Assembly: GCA_023388175.1 (NCBI GenBank)
Contig: JAEWGT010000017.1
Coordinates: 248,001 to 312,000 of the forward strand
Origin: Pseudomonadota bacterium
Lineage (GTDB): Bacteria > Pseudomonadota > Alphaproteobacteria > Rhizobiales > Devosiaceae
DNA: 64,000 nt
Direction: 5' to 3'
A program made the translations under genes and the position numbers. Shown here one piece after another: positions 53,318 to 63,890 of this stretch; within the stretch, counting starts at the first letter, position 1, and each line of letters starts with the position of its first letter. The notes under the pieces were generated by a model. The model searched no databases and was not told where the DNA came from. It saw only the letters and a list, made by a program, of their open reading frames with translations.

Positions 53318-53698
53318 ATGGCTACCCCCGAACGCGATACTGTTTACACCCAGGACGGCAACCGTACCGTCTACACCCGTGAGAGCAATGGTACCGGCTG
53401 GTTCGTCGGCATCATCGTCGCTCTTGCTCTGCTGGCAATCGGCTACCTCGTTTTCTCGGCCAATTCCGGCCCGACGACGAGCGTTGATGTGAACGGCGCC
53501 CCCGTGGTGACCGATCCGATGACCGACCCGGCTTTGGCTCCGGCCCCGATGACCGAAACCCCGGCTCCCGTGGCTCCTGAAGCCGCCCCGATGACCGAGG
53601 CTCCGGCCGTTGAAACGGCTCCGGTTCCGGCTGATGCACCGGCCGCTACCGGCACCGAAACCGCCCCGGTCGCTGATCCGGCTGCCCCGGGCCTCTAA
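53318..53698 (+). CDS. Small single-pass membrane protein with Pro/Ala-rich tail
   Basis: A 126-residue protein: an N-terminal polar stretch with two YT repeats (TVYTQDGNRTVYTRESNG), one membrane segment (about 28-46, GWFVGIIVALALLAIGYLVF), then a periplasmic tail rich in Pro, Ala, Glu and Thr. It has no known domain. The EcfG-type promoter predicts induction under general stress. ATG 53318 follows AAAGGAGCGCAAG. Confidence 0.75.
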   Translation: MATPERDTVYTQDGNRTVYTRESNGTGWFVGIIVALALLAIGYLVFSANSGPTTSVDVNGAPVVTDPMTDPALAPAPMTETPAPVAPEAAPMTEAPAVETAPVPADAPAATGTETAPVADPAAPGL

Positions 53699-53743
53699 TA
53701 TAGCCTCCCTCGTCCTTGGCCCCTCCCTCCAAGGACCGAAAGA

Positions 53744-53774
53744 AGACCCCGGCTCCCCCCGGGGTCTTTCTTTT
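53744..53774 (+). terminator. Rho-independent terminator
   Basis: AGACCCCGG and CCGGGGTCT pair over nine bases with a six-base loop, followed by TTCTTTT. It ends the 126-residue protein's transcript and lies 64 bases before the next start. Confidence 0.88.
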
Positions 53775-53837
53775 GTGCGGGCCGTTGCGAACGGCTCATT
53801 CCATCACCATCTTCCGGCAAAAGCCAAGGGAGCCAAA

Positions 53838-54524
53838 ATGTTCAATATCGACCAGATCCTCAAAACCCTGCAGACAGACCAGAACGCGCAGCGGACCGCA
53901 ATGAGCGGCGCCGCCGGTCTGGCGGCGGGCATGCTGCTTTCCGGCGGCAAGCCGGGCAAGTTGCTCGGCAATGCCGTCAAGGCCGGCGCAATCGCTGCCG
54001 TCGGTGGCCTTGCCTACAAGGCCTGGCAGAACCACCAGCAGAACCAGTCCGGCGGCGCGCCGGCACCCGCCGAGGAAGCCTTTATTCCCGCACCGTCCGA
54101 CACGGCTGGCCAGGAAGAATTGGGCAAGACGCTGGTGCGCGCGATGATCGCAGCCGCCAAGGCCGATGGCCGCATCGATGCCACGGAAAAAGAAGCCATC
54201 TTCGAGCGGCTCAAGAGCATGTCCCTGTCTGCCGAGGAAAAAGCCTGGGTGTTTGACGAGCTTTCAAGCCCGCTCGACATCAACGCAGTCGTTGCCCGCG
54301 CCGATACACCTGCCCATGCGGCAGAAATCTATGCCGCCTCGCTTGTAGCCATCAGTGCCGACACGCCGGCCGAGCAGGCCTACCTCGAAGCGCTTGCGGC
54401 CAAGCTGAAGCTCGACCCTGCCCTCGTTGCAGAAATCCACAAGACGGCTGGCGAAAAGGCGCCTGAGCCCGCCGCGAATGCACCCTCGCCCTTTGCCTAT
54501 ACGCCAAGCGGCAGCAATGTCTGA
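53838..54524 (+). CDS. TerB-like/DUF533 membrane-associated protein (YebE-like)
   Basis: A 228-residue protein. A Gly/Ala-rich hydrophobic region (about 22-62, GAAGLAAGMLLSGGKPGKLLGNAVKAGAIAAVGGLAYKAW) precedes an all-helical TerB/DUF533 domain (LVRAMIAAAKADGRIDATEKEAIFERL), in which the acidic residues DGRIDATE recall a metal-binding loop. E. coli YebE belongs to the same family and is induced by envelope stress. ATG 53838 follows AAGGGAG; a longer frame from 53610 overlaps the previous gene. Confidence 0.8.
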   Translation: MFNIDQILKTLQTDQNAQRTAMSGAAGLAAGMLLSGGKPGKLLGNAVKAGAIAAVGGLAYKAWQNHQQNQSGGAPAPAEEAFIPAPSDTAGQEELGKTLVRAMIAAAKADGRIDATEKEAIFERLKSMSLSAEEKAWVFDELSSPLDINAVVARADTPAHAAEIYAASLVAISADTPAEQAYLEALAAKLKLDPALVAEIHKTAGEKAPEPAANAPSPFAYTPSGSNV

Positions 54525-54624
54525 TCGCACCTGCCGCGCGGATGAAGGTCCGCGCGGTAACACCCATGTGCGTTCTTGAAGCCATGGCCGGGCCGGTCCA
54601 CATGTCCGGGCAAGGAGACATGCC

Positions 54625-55665
54625 ATGGAACTCGGACTTTATTCCTTCGCCGAAAACACGCCCGACCCGCTGAACGGCAATAGCCTTCAGTCCCCCCGCG
54701 AACGCCTGAGCGATCTGATCGAGGAGATCGAACTGGCCGATCAGCTTGGTCTGGCATTCTATGGTCTCGGCGAGCATCACCGCTCCGACTATGTTGCCTC
54801 GGCCCCGGTGACCATTCTGGCTGCAGCCGCAGCGCGCACCAAGTCCATTCGCCTCTCGACCGCTGTTACCGTGCTCAGTTCCGAAGACCCGGTGCGCACC
54901 TGGCAGCAATTCGCCACGCTCGATCTGATCAGCAATGGCCGCGCCGAAATCATGGCCGGTCGCGGCTCGTTCATCGAGAGCTTCCCGCTCTTCGGATTGG
55001 ACCTCAACGATTACGATGATCTGTTTGAGGAAAAGCTGGCCATGCTGCTGAAAATCCGCGAAGGCGGCAAAGTCGCCTGGCCGGGCAGCAAACATACCAG
55101 TCCCGTTCCGGGCCTCGAAATCTTCCCCAAGCCCCTGCAGCAGCCGCTGCCGCTGTGGATCGCGGTGGGTGGCACGCCCAATTCTGTTGCCCGCGCCGCC
55201 TATTATGGACTGCCGCTGATGATTGCGATCATTGGTGGCCGTCCGCGCCAGTTCCAGCCGCTCACCGAGCTTTATCGCCAGACCAGCGCCAAGGCCGGGC
55301 ACGACGTTTCAAAGCTCAGGCTCGGTGTGTCCGGCCACGGCTTCATCGCCGAGGACAGCCAGAGCGCTCTCGATATCGCTTTCCCGGCCCACAATGCCGT
55401 CATGAGCAAGATCGGCGCCGAGCGCGGCTGGCCGCCCGGCACCCGCGAGCAGTTCGAAGCGGGCGCTGCCCCGGAAGGCGCCTATTATATCGGCTCGCCA
55501 CAGCAGGTGATCGACAAAATTCTCATGCAGCACGAGTGGTTCGGCCATGACCGCTTCGGCTTGCAACTGAGCGTCGGCACCCTGCCCCATGACAAGGTGA
55601 TGAAAGCCATTGAGCTTTACGGCACGGTGGTAAAGCCCGCCGTGGACAAGGCGCTAGGCAAGTAG
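54625..55665 (+). CDS. LLM-class flavin-dependent oxidoreductase
   Basis: A 346-residue bacterial-luciferase-like enzyme with a TIM-barrel core. FYGLGEHHRSDYVASAPVTILAAAAART and GRAEIMAGRGSFIESFPLFG are family hallmarks; the flavin is probably FMN or F420-like, but cannot be set from sequence. No partner reductase or substrate gene is adjacent. ATG 54625 follows AAGGAGACATGCC. Confidence 0.85.
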   Translation: MELGLYSFAENTPDPLNGNSLQSPRERLSDLIEEIELADQLGLAFYGLGEHHRSDYVASAPVTILAAAAARTKSIRLSTAVTVLSSEDPVRTWQQFATLDLISNGRAEIMAGRGSFIESFPLFGLDLNDYDDLFEEKLAMLLKIREGGKVAWPGSKHTSPVPGLEIFPKPLQQPLPLWIAVGGTPNSVARAAYYGLPLMIAIIGGRPRQFQPLTELYRQTSAKAGHDVSKLRLGVSGHGFIAEDSQSALDIAFPAHNAVMSKIGAERGWPPGTREQFEAGAAPEGAYYIGSPQQVIDKILMQHEWFGHDRFGLQLSVGTLPHDKVMKAIELYGTVVKPAVDKALGK

Positions 55666-55694
55666 GGCGTCACCACCGCACACTTGCTAGCCGT

Positions 55695-55770
55695 TGTCAT
55701 TGCCCGGCTTGTCCGGGCAATTCATCTCGTAGCGCCGCCAATGGACCACCCGAACAAGTCGGGTGGTGAC
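55695..55770. repeat. Intergenic bipartite palindrome
   Basis: Two hairpins in a row: ATTGCCCGG-CTTGT-CCGGGCAAT at 55699-55721 and CCACCCGA-ACAAG-TCGGGTGG at 55746-55766, with outer GTCATTGCCCG and CGGGTGGTGAC also largely complementary. Elements of this type lie between genes throughout Rhizobiales and here fill the gap between convergent genes, where they could act as a terminator. Confidence 0.7.
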
Positions 55771-55810
55771 GATAGTGGACGCTGTCGCGGTCAGGCTTTC
55801 ACCTGTTCGC

Positions 55811-56032
55811 TTATTTCCCAGACCGCTTGATCGACTTGATCGCCAGCGGCGGAATACCGGACTTTTCGGAGATGGCCCGGTCCTGATCCATGATGGCGGT
55901 GCGCGCAGGCTCGTCGCCATCCAGTCCGCCGAGCAGGCTGGCATCGACCTTGCGATTGGAGCGCTGCGTTCCGTCCTCATAAACCACATCGAACATGACG
56001 AATTCGGAACGGGCGGTTGGTTTCTTGGCCAT
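55811..56032 (-). CDS. Small protein of unknown function
   Basis: A 73-residue, lysine- and arginine-rich protein: MAKKPTARSEFVMFDVVYEDG, then ARTAIMDQDRAISEKSG. It probably forms a short beta hairpin and helix. Similar short proteins occur in related genera next to hypothetical genes, but I do not recognise a family. ATG 56032 lies ten bases after AAAGGA. The longer frame from 56134 runs into the adjacent gene. Confidence 0.65.
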   Translation of the reverse strand: MAKKPTARSEFVMFDVVYEDGTQRSNRKVDASLLGGLDGDEPARTAIMDQDRAISEKSGIPPLAIKSIKRSGK

Positions 56033-56105
56033 TTTCAATGGTCCTTTCAAAAGCAAACCGCGAGCCGGGATAGCTCGCGGTCGAAAATCCGGAAATAGAT
56101 GACGC

Positions 56106-56393
56106 TCAGCGGTAGATGCCGTCGCCCTGTTCATCCACGATCTGGCGGCCCTTGCTCAGGGCCAGCGGGATCAGATCGTCCAGAGAACTCATGCGGTCGG
56201 CGCGTATATAGCGATAGGTCTTGAGCTCGCCACCGACCTCTTTCTCGATGATTCCGGCAAGCTGCAATTCGCTCCCCGCCTTCATCTCGATAGCCTTGAT
56301 CTGGAAGCCCTTGTAGCTTTCCTCACCCAACACCTTGTCGCCCTGCGGTGCAGCTTCACTGCCACCACCAAACAGCTTCTTGAAAAACGACAT
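56106..56393 (-). CDS. HlyU-family protein
   Basis: A 95-residue protein: MSFFKKLFGGGS, YKGFQIKAIE, LAGIIEKEVGGE, YRYIRADRMSS and ALSKGRQIVDEQGDGIY are the HlyU family pattern in alphaproteobacteria. The family is annotated as transcriptional regulators by name, but these short proteins lack a helix-turn-helix and their role is open. It may share a transcript with the DUF2442 gene 18 bases upstream. Confidence 0.8.
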   Translation of the reverse strand: MSFFKKLFGGGSEAAPQGDKVLGEESYKGFQIKAIEMKAGSELQLAGIIEKEVGGELKTYRYIRADRMSSLDDLIPLALSKGRQIVDEQGDGIYR

Positions 56394-56411
56394 GTCGGGC
56401 CTCCGTCTGGT

Positions 56412-56696
56412 TTATTGCCGGCGTATGGGGCGAGGTCGCTCCAGCACACCATTGCGCTCCATCTCCTCCTGCAACCAAAGCGGCGAGATGTCAAAATAGT
56501 TTGGCCAGGTCGGCACGCCATTGGCCAGCGCGACCTTGCCGAAATAAGCCCGGTCCCTGAGCGGCTCGGTCCCCTCGCCGCGCTGCGCCAGCATGGGCGC
56601 GGCATTGAAAGTGCCGAAGGTGCCGTCGGTAAACGCCACCACCAGCTTGAACGGTATGGCCGCGCGGATCGAGACCACCTTGAGAGGAGCAGCCAC
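56412..56696 (-). CDS. DUF2442 family protein
   Basis: A 94-residue protein. LVVAFTDGTFGTFNAAPML, LRDRAYFGKVALANGVPTWPN and DISPLWLQEEM match the DUF2442 pattern of a strand-rich domain with a conserved WPN. Family members often sit near toxin-antitoxin-like DUF4160 genes; none is present here. Close downstream of rpoD (10 bases), so it may be read through from it. Confidence 0.78.
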   Translation of the reverse strand: MAAPLKVVSIRAAIPFKLVVAFTDGTFGTFNAAPMLAQRGEGTEPLRDRAYFGKVALANGVPTWPNYFDISPLWLQEEMERNGVLERPRPIRRQ

Positions 56697-56706
56697 CAGG
56701 CCGCTC

Positions 56707-58764
<2,058 letters not shown>

Positions 58765-58876
58765 GTACTCCTCGGGACCCGTGGGCGAGTGGTCCCGGCT
58801 GTGTCTTTAGGTGGTGACAACTCAAGACAAGGTAAAGGTCTGGTCACCGGACCGTTAACGATCCACGCCATTTTGG

Positions 58877-58910
58877 TCGCTTCGGAGCGAATGGCGAACT
58901 GATTCGCCAT
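58877..58910. terminator. Two adjacent hairpins between dnaG and rpoD
   Basis: TCGCT-TCGG-AGCGA at 58877-58890 is followed directly by ATGGCGAA-CTGA-TTCGCCAT at 58891-58910. Both stems are perfect, and the first has a stable UUCG-like tetraloop on one strand. They stand 113 bases before rpoD. No T-tract follows, so processing or attenuation between dnaG and rpoD is as likely as termination. Confidence 0.55.
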
Positions 58911-58951
58911 AACGCAAAATCGCGCATCATCGCCGCCTTAGGGTAACTCCC

Positions 58952-60895
58952 CTAGAAGCTGCGAGTTGCGCGTCCCGATAGCGAACCAAATCCTTCGATC
59001 AATGCCTCTGTGCCATCGACAGTGGTAATCTGGTTCTTGATGTCACGCAGCCTTTCAAAGGTTTCTTCGCTCGGGTCTTCGCCCAGCGCGGCTTCGGCTG
59101 CTTTCAGCTCCCTATTTAGCTGAACTTTCTTGTTATGCAAGGCCAGCGCATGACCTAATCCCGTCTCGGCATCGGCTCGGGCGGTTTCCACGCTAACCTG
59201 CCACACGCCCTGCCGGGTCAGCGTGTCGGCCATCCGGTCCAGCGCCGGGCCATGTCCGCGCACCCCAAGGGCCGCGCGCAGGTCATCGGCGGAAATGTCA
59301 TGGTGCCTTACCGCCAGCGCCAGAATATCGCCCAGCACCTTCTGCGCTACCGGCGTTTCGCAATCGAGCGTCGCCAGCGCTTCAAAACTGTCTTCCACCA
59401 GCGCCGGATGATTGACCAGCGCCATGATGATGGTGGCCTCGCGCGGCGAGACGTCGGCGACCGCGCTTGGCCGCAACAGGCGCGAATTTTTCAGCGTGTC
59501 CGAAACGACCAAGCGCGGCGTGCCCCGCCCCGGATAGCCATAGGCCCCGCTCTGCCCATAGGCCGGCTTGCCGCCCCCGCGCCAGTTCTGCTGCGCGCCC
59601 TGCCGCAATGGCGCGAAGAAGGCTTTGATCTTCTCGTCGAACGCTTGTTGATAGTGGAAGCGGACATTGGAATCCTGGATGGAATTGGCTCGCTCGCGCA
59701 GCCGCGCCTGCAAGGCAGCGCGCTCTTCCGGCGCCTCCGGCACAAGCCCGCCACCTGTCTCGAAGCTCCACACCATGTCGGAAAGCGAACGCGCTTTGTC
59801 GATCACGTCGGTAAAGGCCGCCTTGCCTTGCGCCTTGATCAGATCGTCCGGGTCCTGCCCTTCGGGCAAGGTTGCGATCTTGACGCTCTTGCCTGGCTTG
59901 AGATGCGGCAGGATCAGATCCGCCGCCCTCTCGGCCGCCTTCAGGCCGGCCTTGTCGCCGTCGAAGCACAAAACCGGATTGTCGCTCATCCGCCAGAGCA
60001 ATTGCACATGCTCCTCGGTGAGCGCTGTGCCCAAGGGCGCGACCGTCCCCTCGAAGCCGGCAGACACGGCCGCAATCACGTCGAGATAACCCTCGACGAC
60101 GATCACCGTCGCGCCGTCCCGCGCCGCCGCGCGCGCGGATTGTCCGTTATAGAGCGTCTGACGCTTGGAAAAGAGCTGGGTTTCAGGCGAATTGAGATAC
60201 TTGGCCGGCACATCCGGCGACATCGCCCGGCCGCCAAAGGCGATCACCCGTCCCCGGAAATCGGTGATCGGGAACATGACGCGATTGCGGAACCGGTCAT
60301 AGGTCAACGGATCATCGTCACGGCTGGTCACGAGGCCGGTATCGATCATTGCCTGCGCCGACACGCCATTGGCCGCCAGATGCTCCTTGAGCCCGTTGCG
60401 GCTGTCTGGCGCAAACCCGATCCGGAATCGGGTCTGGCTTCCCGCGGAAACGCCGCGCTCGAACAGATAGCCACGCGCCCGCGCACCGACATTGTGCGCC
60501 AGCGCCGCCTCGAAATATTTCGTCGCCAGTTCCATGACATCGGCCAGCGAACGCTGCTCGGCCTCGCGCCGTTCAGTGCGCTCGTCCCGCGCCGGCATCG
60601 GCACTCCGGCCATGCCAGCCAGCTTTTCTACCGCCTCTGGAAAGCTCATCCCTGCCTTTTCGGTCAGGAAGCGGAAATGATCTCCACTCGCCCCGCACCC
60701 GAAGCAGTGATAGATGCCGCGCCGGTCATCGGCATGAAAGCTCGGGCTTTTTTCGGCGTGAAAGGGGCAGCAGGCCCACATATCGCCCTTGCCGGGCTGG
60801 CTTTTGCGCTTGTCCCAAAGGACGTGCTCGCCCACGACCTGCGTAATAGGCAGGCGCTGGCGGATTTCGTCCAGAAACTGATCGGTAAAGCGCAT
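58952..60895 (-). CDS. dnaG: DNA primase DnaG
   Basis: A 647-residue primase. Zinc-binding CHC2 domain (Cys43, His46, Cys64, Cys67; CCPFHAEKSPSF and YHCFGCGASGD), RNA-polymerase core (SRNGLKEHLAANGVS; YDRFRNRVMFPI), TOPRIM motif VIVVEGYLDVIAA with FDGDKAG, and a C-terminal helicase-binding region. It starts at 60895 (ATG) and reads toward rpoD. Length is normal. Confidence 0.97.
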   Translation of the reverse strand: MRFTDQFLDEIRQRLPITQVVGEHVLWDKRKSQPGKGDMWACCPFHAEKSPSFHADDRRGIYHCFGCGASGDHFRFLTEKAGMSFPEAVEKLAGMAGVPMPARDERTERREAEQRSLADVMELATKYFEAALAHNVGARARGYLFERGVSAGSQTRFRIGFAPDSRNGLKEHLAANGVSAQAMIDTGLVTSRDDDPLTYDRFRNRVMFPITDFRGRVIAFGGRAMSPDVPAKYLNSPETQLFSKRQTLYNGQSARAAARDGATVIVVEGYLDVIAAVSAGFEGTVAPLGTALTEEHVQLLWRMSDNPVLCFDGDKAGLKAAERAADLILPHLKPGKSVKIATLPEGQDPDDLIKAQGKAAFTDVIDKARSLSDMVWSFETGGGLVPEAPEERAALQARLRERANSIQDSNVRFHYQQAFDEKIKAFFAPLRQGAQQNWRGGGKPAYGQSGAYGYPGRGTPRLVVSDTLKNSRLLRPSAVADVSPREATIIMALVNHPALVEDSFEALATLDCETPVAQKVLGDILALAVRHHDISADDLRAALGVRGHGPALDRMADTLTRQGVWQVSVETARADAETGLGHALALHNKKVQLNRELKAAEAALGEDPSEETFERLRDIKNQITTVDGTEALIEGFGSLSGRATRSF

Positions 60896-60953
60896 GTGTG
60901 TTATCTAGGCGTTGCAACGCCAAGTGTCATCAGCAAGGAACTTATCCACAATC

Positions 60954-61343
60954 ATGCCTCAGATGAAAATGCCGCCCGCCATCCTGATCGCATTGACCGT
61001 GGGGCCGGCAATCGCCATCGGCATGACGCTCTGGCTGGTCAATGACATGATCCCCGAATGCGTAGTCACCGAACATCAGCGCATCACGGCTCCCGACAAC
61101 CAGTTCGACCTCGTCACCTTCTCCCGCGCATGCGGGCCAACCGAGCCCAATATTCAGGCCGCTCTTGTTCCGCCTGGAGAGCAGGTGCCATTCGATGCAG
61201 CCAGCTTTGTCTCCGTCGGCAGCGAAGCCGATCTGCAGCCGCGCTGGGATGGCTATGGCAATATTGAGCTGATCCTGCCTGAAGGCGCGGAAATTTATCG
61301 GCAGGACGACGCTGTCGCGGGCATCGGCGTGATTTATCGCTGA
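60954..61343 (+). CDS. Small membrane-anchored protein of unknown function
   Basis: A 129-residue protein with an N-terminal membrane segment (about 7-27, AILIALTVGPAIAIGMTLWLV) and a periplasmic domain with two cysteines (IPECVV and SRACGP). No known family. The start could be ATG 60954 or 60963; a frame from 60912 is less likely. It is divergent from dnaG, separated by 58 bases, and precedes the YihY/BrkB-type gene by 37 bases, so both probably share a transcript. Confidence 0.6.
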   Translation: MPQMKMPPAILIALTVGPAIAIGMTLWLVNDMIPECVVTEHQRITAPDNQFDLVTFSRACGPTEPNIQAALVPPGEQVPFDAASFVSVGSEADLQPRWDGYGNIELILPEGAEIYRQDDAVAGIGVIYR

Positions 61344-61380
61344 GCCTGTTCCTGCCTGTTCTGCTTTGCTAAACGAGCCC

Positions 61381-62289
61381 ATGACCGATTTGACACCGCC
61401 AGAAACGGCACCCACGACGCCCGCCGCCCCTTACAGGTTCCTATGGCGGCGCGTGATCTGGAAGACCATCACCTCCATGGCGCGGATGGAAACGGCGATG
61501 AACTGCGCCGGCATCGCCTATTTTGGCTTTCTATCCCTGTTCCCGGCCGCTGCTGCGCTCATCGTGCTGGTGGGCTTGATGATGCCGGTAGAGTTCATGG
61601 CCGATATGGTGGACCGCCTCGAAGGCATCTTGCCGGATGTCGTGCGCCAGACGATTGCCAGCCAGTTGTCAGCCCTGGCAGCGCAGCCGCGCGCAGGTCT
61701 GGGTGTTGGCCTCGCAATCTCTCTCGTCATTGCGGCCTGGAGTGGATCGCGCGGTGTCGCAGCGCTGATGTTCGCCATTTCCCGCACCCGCTCGCACCAT
61801 GAAAAGCGCAGCATGTTCGCCGCAATCGGCATGTCGGTGCTGGTCACCTTCGTCGCCGGTATTTGCATGATCATCGTTTTGGCGCTGGTGGCAGGCCTTC
61901 CCGCTTTTTTCGCCGCCTTGCCGTGGTTCAGTGCCGACCAGGTCTGGCTGCTCACCCTGCGCTGGCCACTGCTGCTGATCATGGGCGCCGGCGCCATTGC
62001 CGCCTTTTATCGCTTCGCGCCCGACAGAAGGCTCAAGGCAGGCAAATGGATATGGCCGGGCGCCGTTCTGGCCACCACGCTCTGGCTCGCCGTCTGTCTG
62101 GCTTTCTCTTTCTATGTCGAGCAGATCGGTAATTTTGAAGCCACGTTCGGATCGCTCACAACGGCGATTCTGCTCCTGCTCTGGATGTATAATTCGGCGC
62201 TGATCGTGGTGCTCGGCGCCACGTTCAACACCGAGATGCACCGCGAGGCCATGAAGAAACTCAAATCTATCGAGTTATCGACCGGATAA
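61381..62289 (+). CDS. YihY/BrkB-family inner-membrane protein
   Basis: A 302-residue protein with six membrane segments. MNCAGIAYFGFLSLFPAAAALIVLVGL, SLVIAAWSGSRGVAALMFAISRT and ATFGSLTTAILLLLWMYNSALIVVLGATFN are the family signatures. Often misnamed ribonuclease BN; the true function is unknown. ATG 61381 is the chosen start. Its last 23 bases overlap the end of the convergent hydrolase gene. Confidence 0.88.
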   Translation: MTDLTPPETAPTTPAAPYRFLWRRVIWKTITSMARMETAMNCAGIAYFGFLSLFPAAAALIVLVGLMMPVEFMADMVDRLEGILPDVVRQTIASQLSALAAQPRAGLGVGLAISLVIAAWSGSRGVAALMFAISRTRSHHEKRSMFAAIGMSVLVTFVAGICMIIVLALVAGLPAFFAALPWFSADQVWLLTLRWPLLLIMGAGAIAAFYRFAPDRRLKAGKWIWPGAVLATTLWLAVCLAFSFYVEQIGNFEATFGSLTTAILLLLWMYNSALIVVLGATFNTEMHREAMKKLKSIELSTG

Positions 62290-63307
62290 AACCCGCTTCG
62301 TCCTTGCGATAAGGCGTACCATCGCTGTGGAACACGTCGTGGAACCACGGGTCCGGCATGGTCTCGACATAGGGATTGGCCCAACTGTCCCATGGATAGA
62401 GTGTCTGGCTGCGCCCCGCGACAAGCCCCCAGCAGTAGGAGGCAATCTTTTCGCGCTTGGCGATCGGCAGAATGCCATCGAACGTACTGCCCGGTGTTCG
62501 CGCCATGAATTCGGTCAGAAACAGCGGCCTGTCGCGCGGCAGGTCCAGCAGCTTGGCCTCGAACAGCTCCGGCGTCTGGTAGTCGTGAAAGCTGATGACG
62601 TCGGAATTCTCGATCTGAATGCGGGCATGGGGATCGTCATAAAGCGTCTTGCCAGCCCAGACGCCCGACGTCAGCGGCTGCTTCGGCGCGGCATTGCGCG
62701 CCCAGGCGAAAACCTGCGGCAGCAGTTCGGTGATCAGGTCGCGCTTGTTCTCAAGTTCCTCGAAACGCCCGCCATTGAGATTGCTCGGCTCGTTCCACAC
62801 GTCCCAGACAATCACGCGCTCATCCTTGCCGAAGCTGGCGACTACATCCTCTACATACCCGCGCAGCCGCCCATATTGCGCTGCATCCGCCAGCGCCCTG
62901 CCCGGCCCTTGCACCCATTGCGAATTGTGAACCCCCGGGCGCGGCTCGGGCTGTTTTCCCAGCGCAACATCAGGATTCCACACCGAGTCGAACAGCACCA
63001 GCATGGTGCTGATGCCCTTGCCAGCGGCAATGTCGAGATAGCGGTCGATCCTCTGCTTGAACCCCGCCGCATCCGCTGCCCAAAGCAGATCATGCAGGAA
63101 TACGCGCATGCTGTTCATGCCCAGATCGGCCGCCCAGCCCAGTTCCTTTTCGATCAGCGCCGGATTGAAACTGTCTGCCTGCCACATCTCCAGCTGGTTC
63201 GACGCGTCAGAAGGCACGAAATTCGCGCCGACGAGCCAGGGTTGGCCCGCATACCACTCATTCGCCCGGGCCGCACCCCAGCGCCCCGGGGCCGATATAT
63301 TGCTCAT
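62267..63307 (-). CDS. Glycoside hydrolase, GH5/cellulase-like
   Basis: A 346-residue TIM-barrel hydrolase. VIVWDVWNEPSN contains the acid/base Glu173 and PLFLTEFMART the likely nucleophile Glu266, the arrangement of clan-A enzymes such as GH5. No signal peptide: it starts MSNISAPGRW at 63307 with GAGGGG upstream, so it should act inside the cell on a small glycan or glycoside. The exact substrate (beta-glucan, mannan or other) is not readable. The HdeD-like gene lies 22 bases upstream. Confidence 0.78.
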   Translation of the reverse strand: MSNISAPGRWGAARANEWYAGQPWLVGANFVPSDASNQLEMWQADSFNPALIEKELGWAADLGMNSMRVFLHDLLWAADAAGFKQRIDRYLDIAAGKGISTMLVLFDSVWNPDVALGKQPEPRPGVHNSQWVQGPGRALADAAQYGRLRGYVEDVVASFGKDERVIVWDVWNEPSNLNGGRFEELENKRDLITELLPQVFAWARNAAPKQPLTSGVWAGKTLYDDPHARIQIENSDVISFHDYQTPELFEAKLLDLPRDRPLFLTEFMARTPGSTFDGILPIAKREKIASYCWGLVAGRSQTLYPWDSWANPYVETMPDPWFHDVFHSDGTPYRKDEAGFIRSITR

Positions 63308-63329
63308 GAATTTCCCCTCAAAATCCGGT

Positions 63330-63890
63330 TTAGGCCTTGCTGGCCTGATACAGCCGCCATGCCCAGCCGAAGAGGCCAATGGCGAACGTTATCAGCAGGA
63401 TGCCACCGATGATCATGCCAATCGAGGCGCTCAGCAGCGGGAAGATCAGGAAGATCAGCCCCAGCAGCACGTAAGACACGCCCGAAAGCACCACCGGCCA
63501 GATGCGTGCATAGCTTTCGCGCTCCCGCACCACAACGACGATCTGCATGACACCGACAATGATCGCCGCGATGCCGACCAGCGTGGACATGAAGGTCACG
63601 GTGAAAATCGTCGCCAGCAGCGGACTGACGAGGATCAGGATACCCAGGACCAACGAGGCGGCATTGGCCACCACGTCGAACCAGTAATTGCCGCTCTTGC
63701 CACCACCGAAGGTCAGGCTCCAAAGCCCCAGCGCACCATCGATGATGAGAAGGATGCCGCCGAAAAGCACCAGCACCGCCAACGCTTCGATCGGCCAGAT
63801 GATCGCGTAAATTCCGCCCAGCAGCATCAACAGGCCGCGCAAGGCCGTGGCCAGCGCAAAACGTCTTTTGGTTTGGGAAGAAACAGCCAT
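63330..63890 (-). CDS. HdeD-family membrane protein
   Basis: A 186-residue protein with six predicted membrane segments (GLLMLLGGIYAIIWPIEALAVLVLFGGILLIIDGALGL; SGVSYVLLGLIFLIFPLLSASIGMIIGGILLI), the DUF308/HdeD pattern of repeated Gly/Leu-rich pairs. E. coli HdeD aids acid resistance at high density. ATG 63890 with AAGGAGACATGAA directly upstream. The 110 bases beyond it to the window edge hold no recognisable gene. Confidence 0.85.
   Translation of the reverse strand: MAVSSQTKRRFALATALRGLLMLLGGIYAIIWPIEALAVLVLFGGILLIIDGALGLWSLTFGGGKSGNYWFDVVANAASLVLGILILVSPLLATIFTVTFMSTLVGIAAIIVGVMQIVVVVRERESYARIWPVVLSGVSYVLLGLIFLIFPLLSASIGMIIGGILLITFAIGLFGWAWRLYQASKA

Noticed and set aside
56412..56696. 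DUF2442 gene as part of a toxin-antitoxin pair
   Set aside because: No DUF4160 or other toxin-like partner is adjacent; it lies alone between rpoD and a HlyU-family gene.
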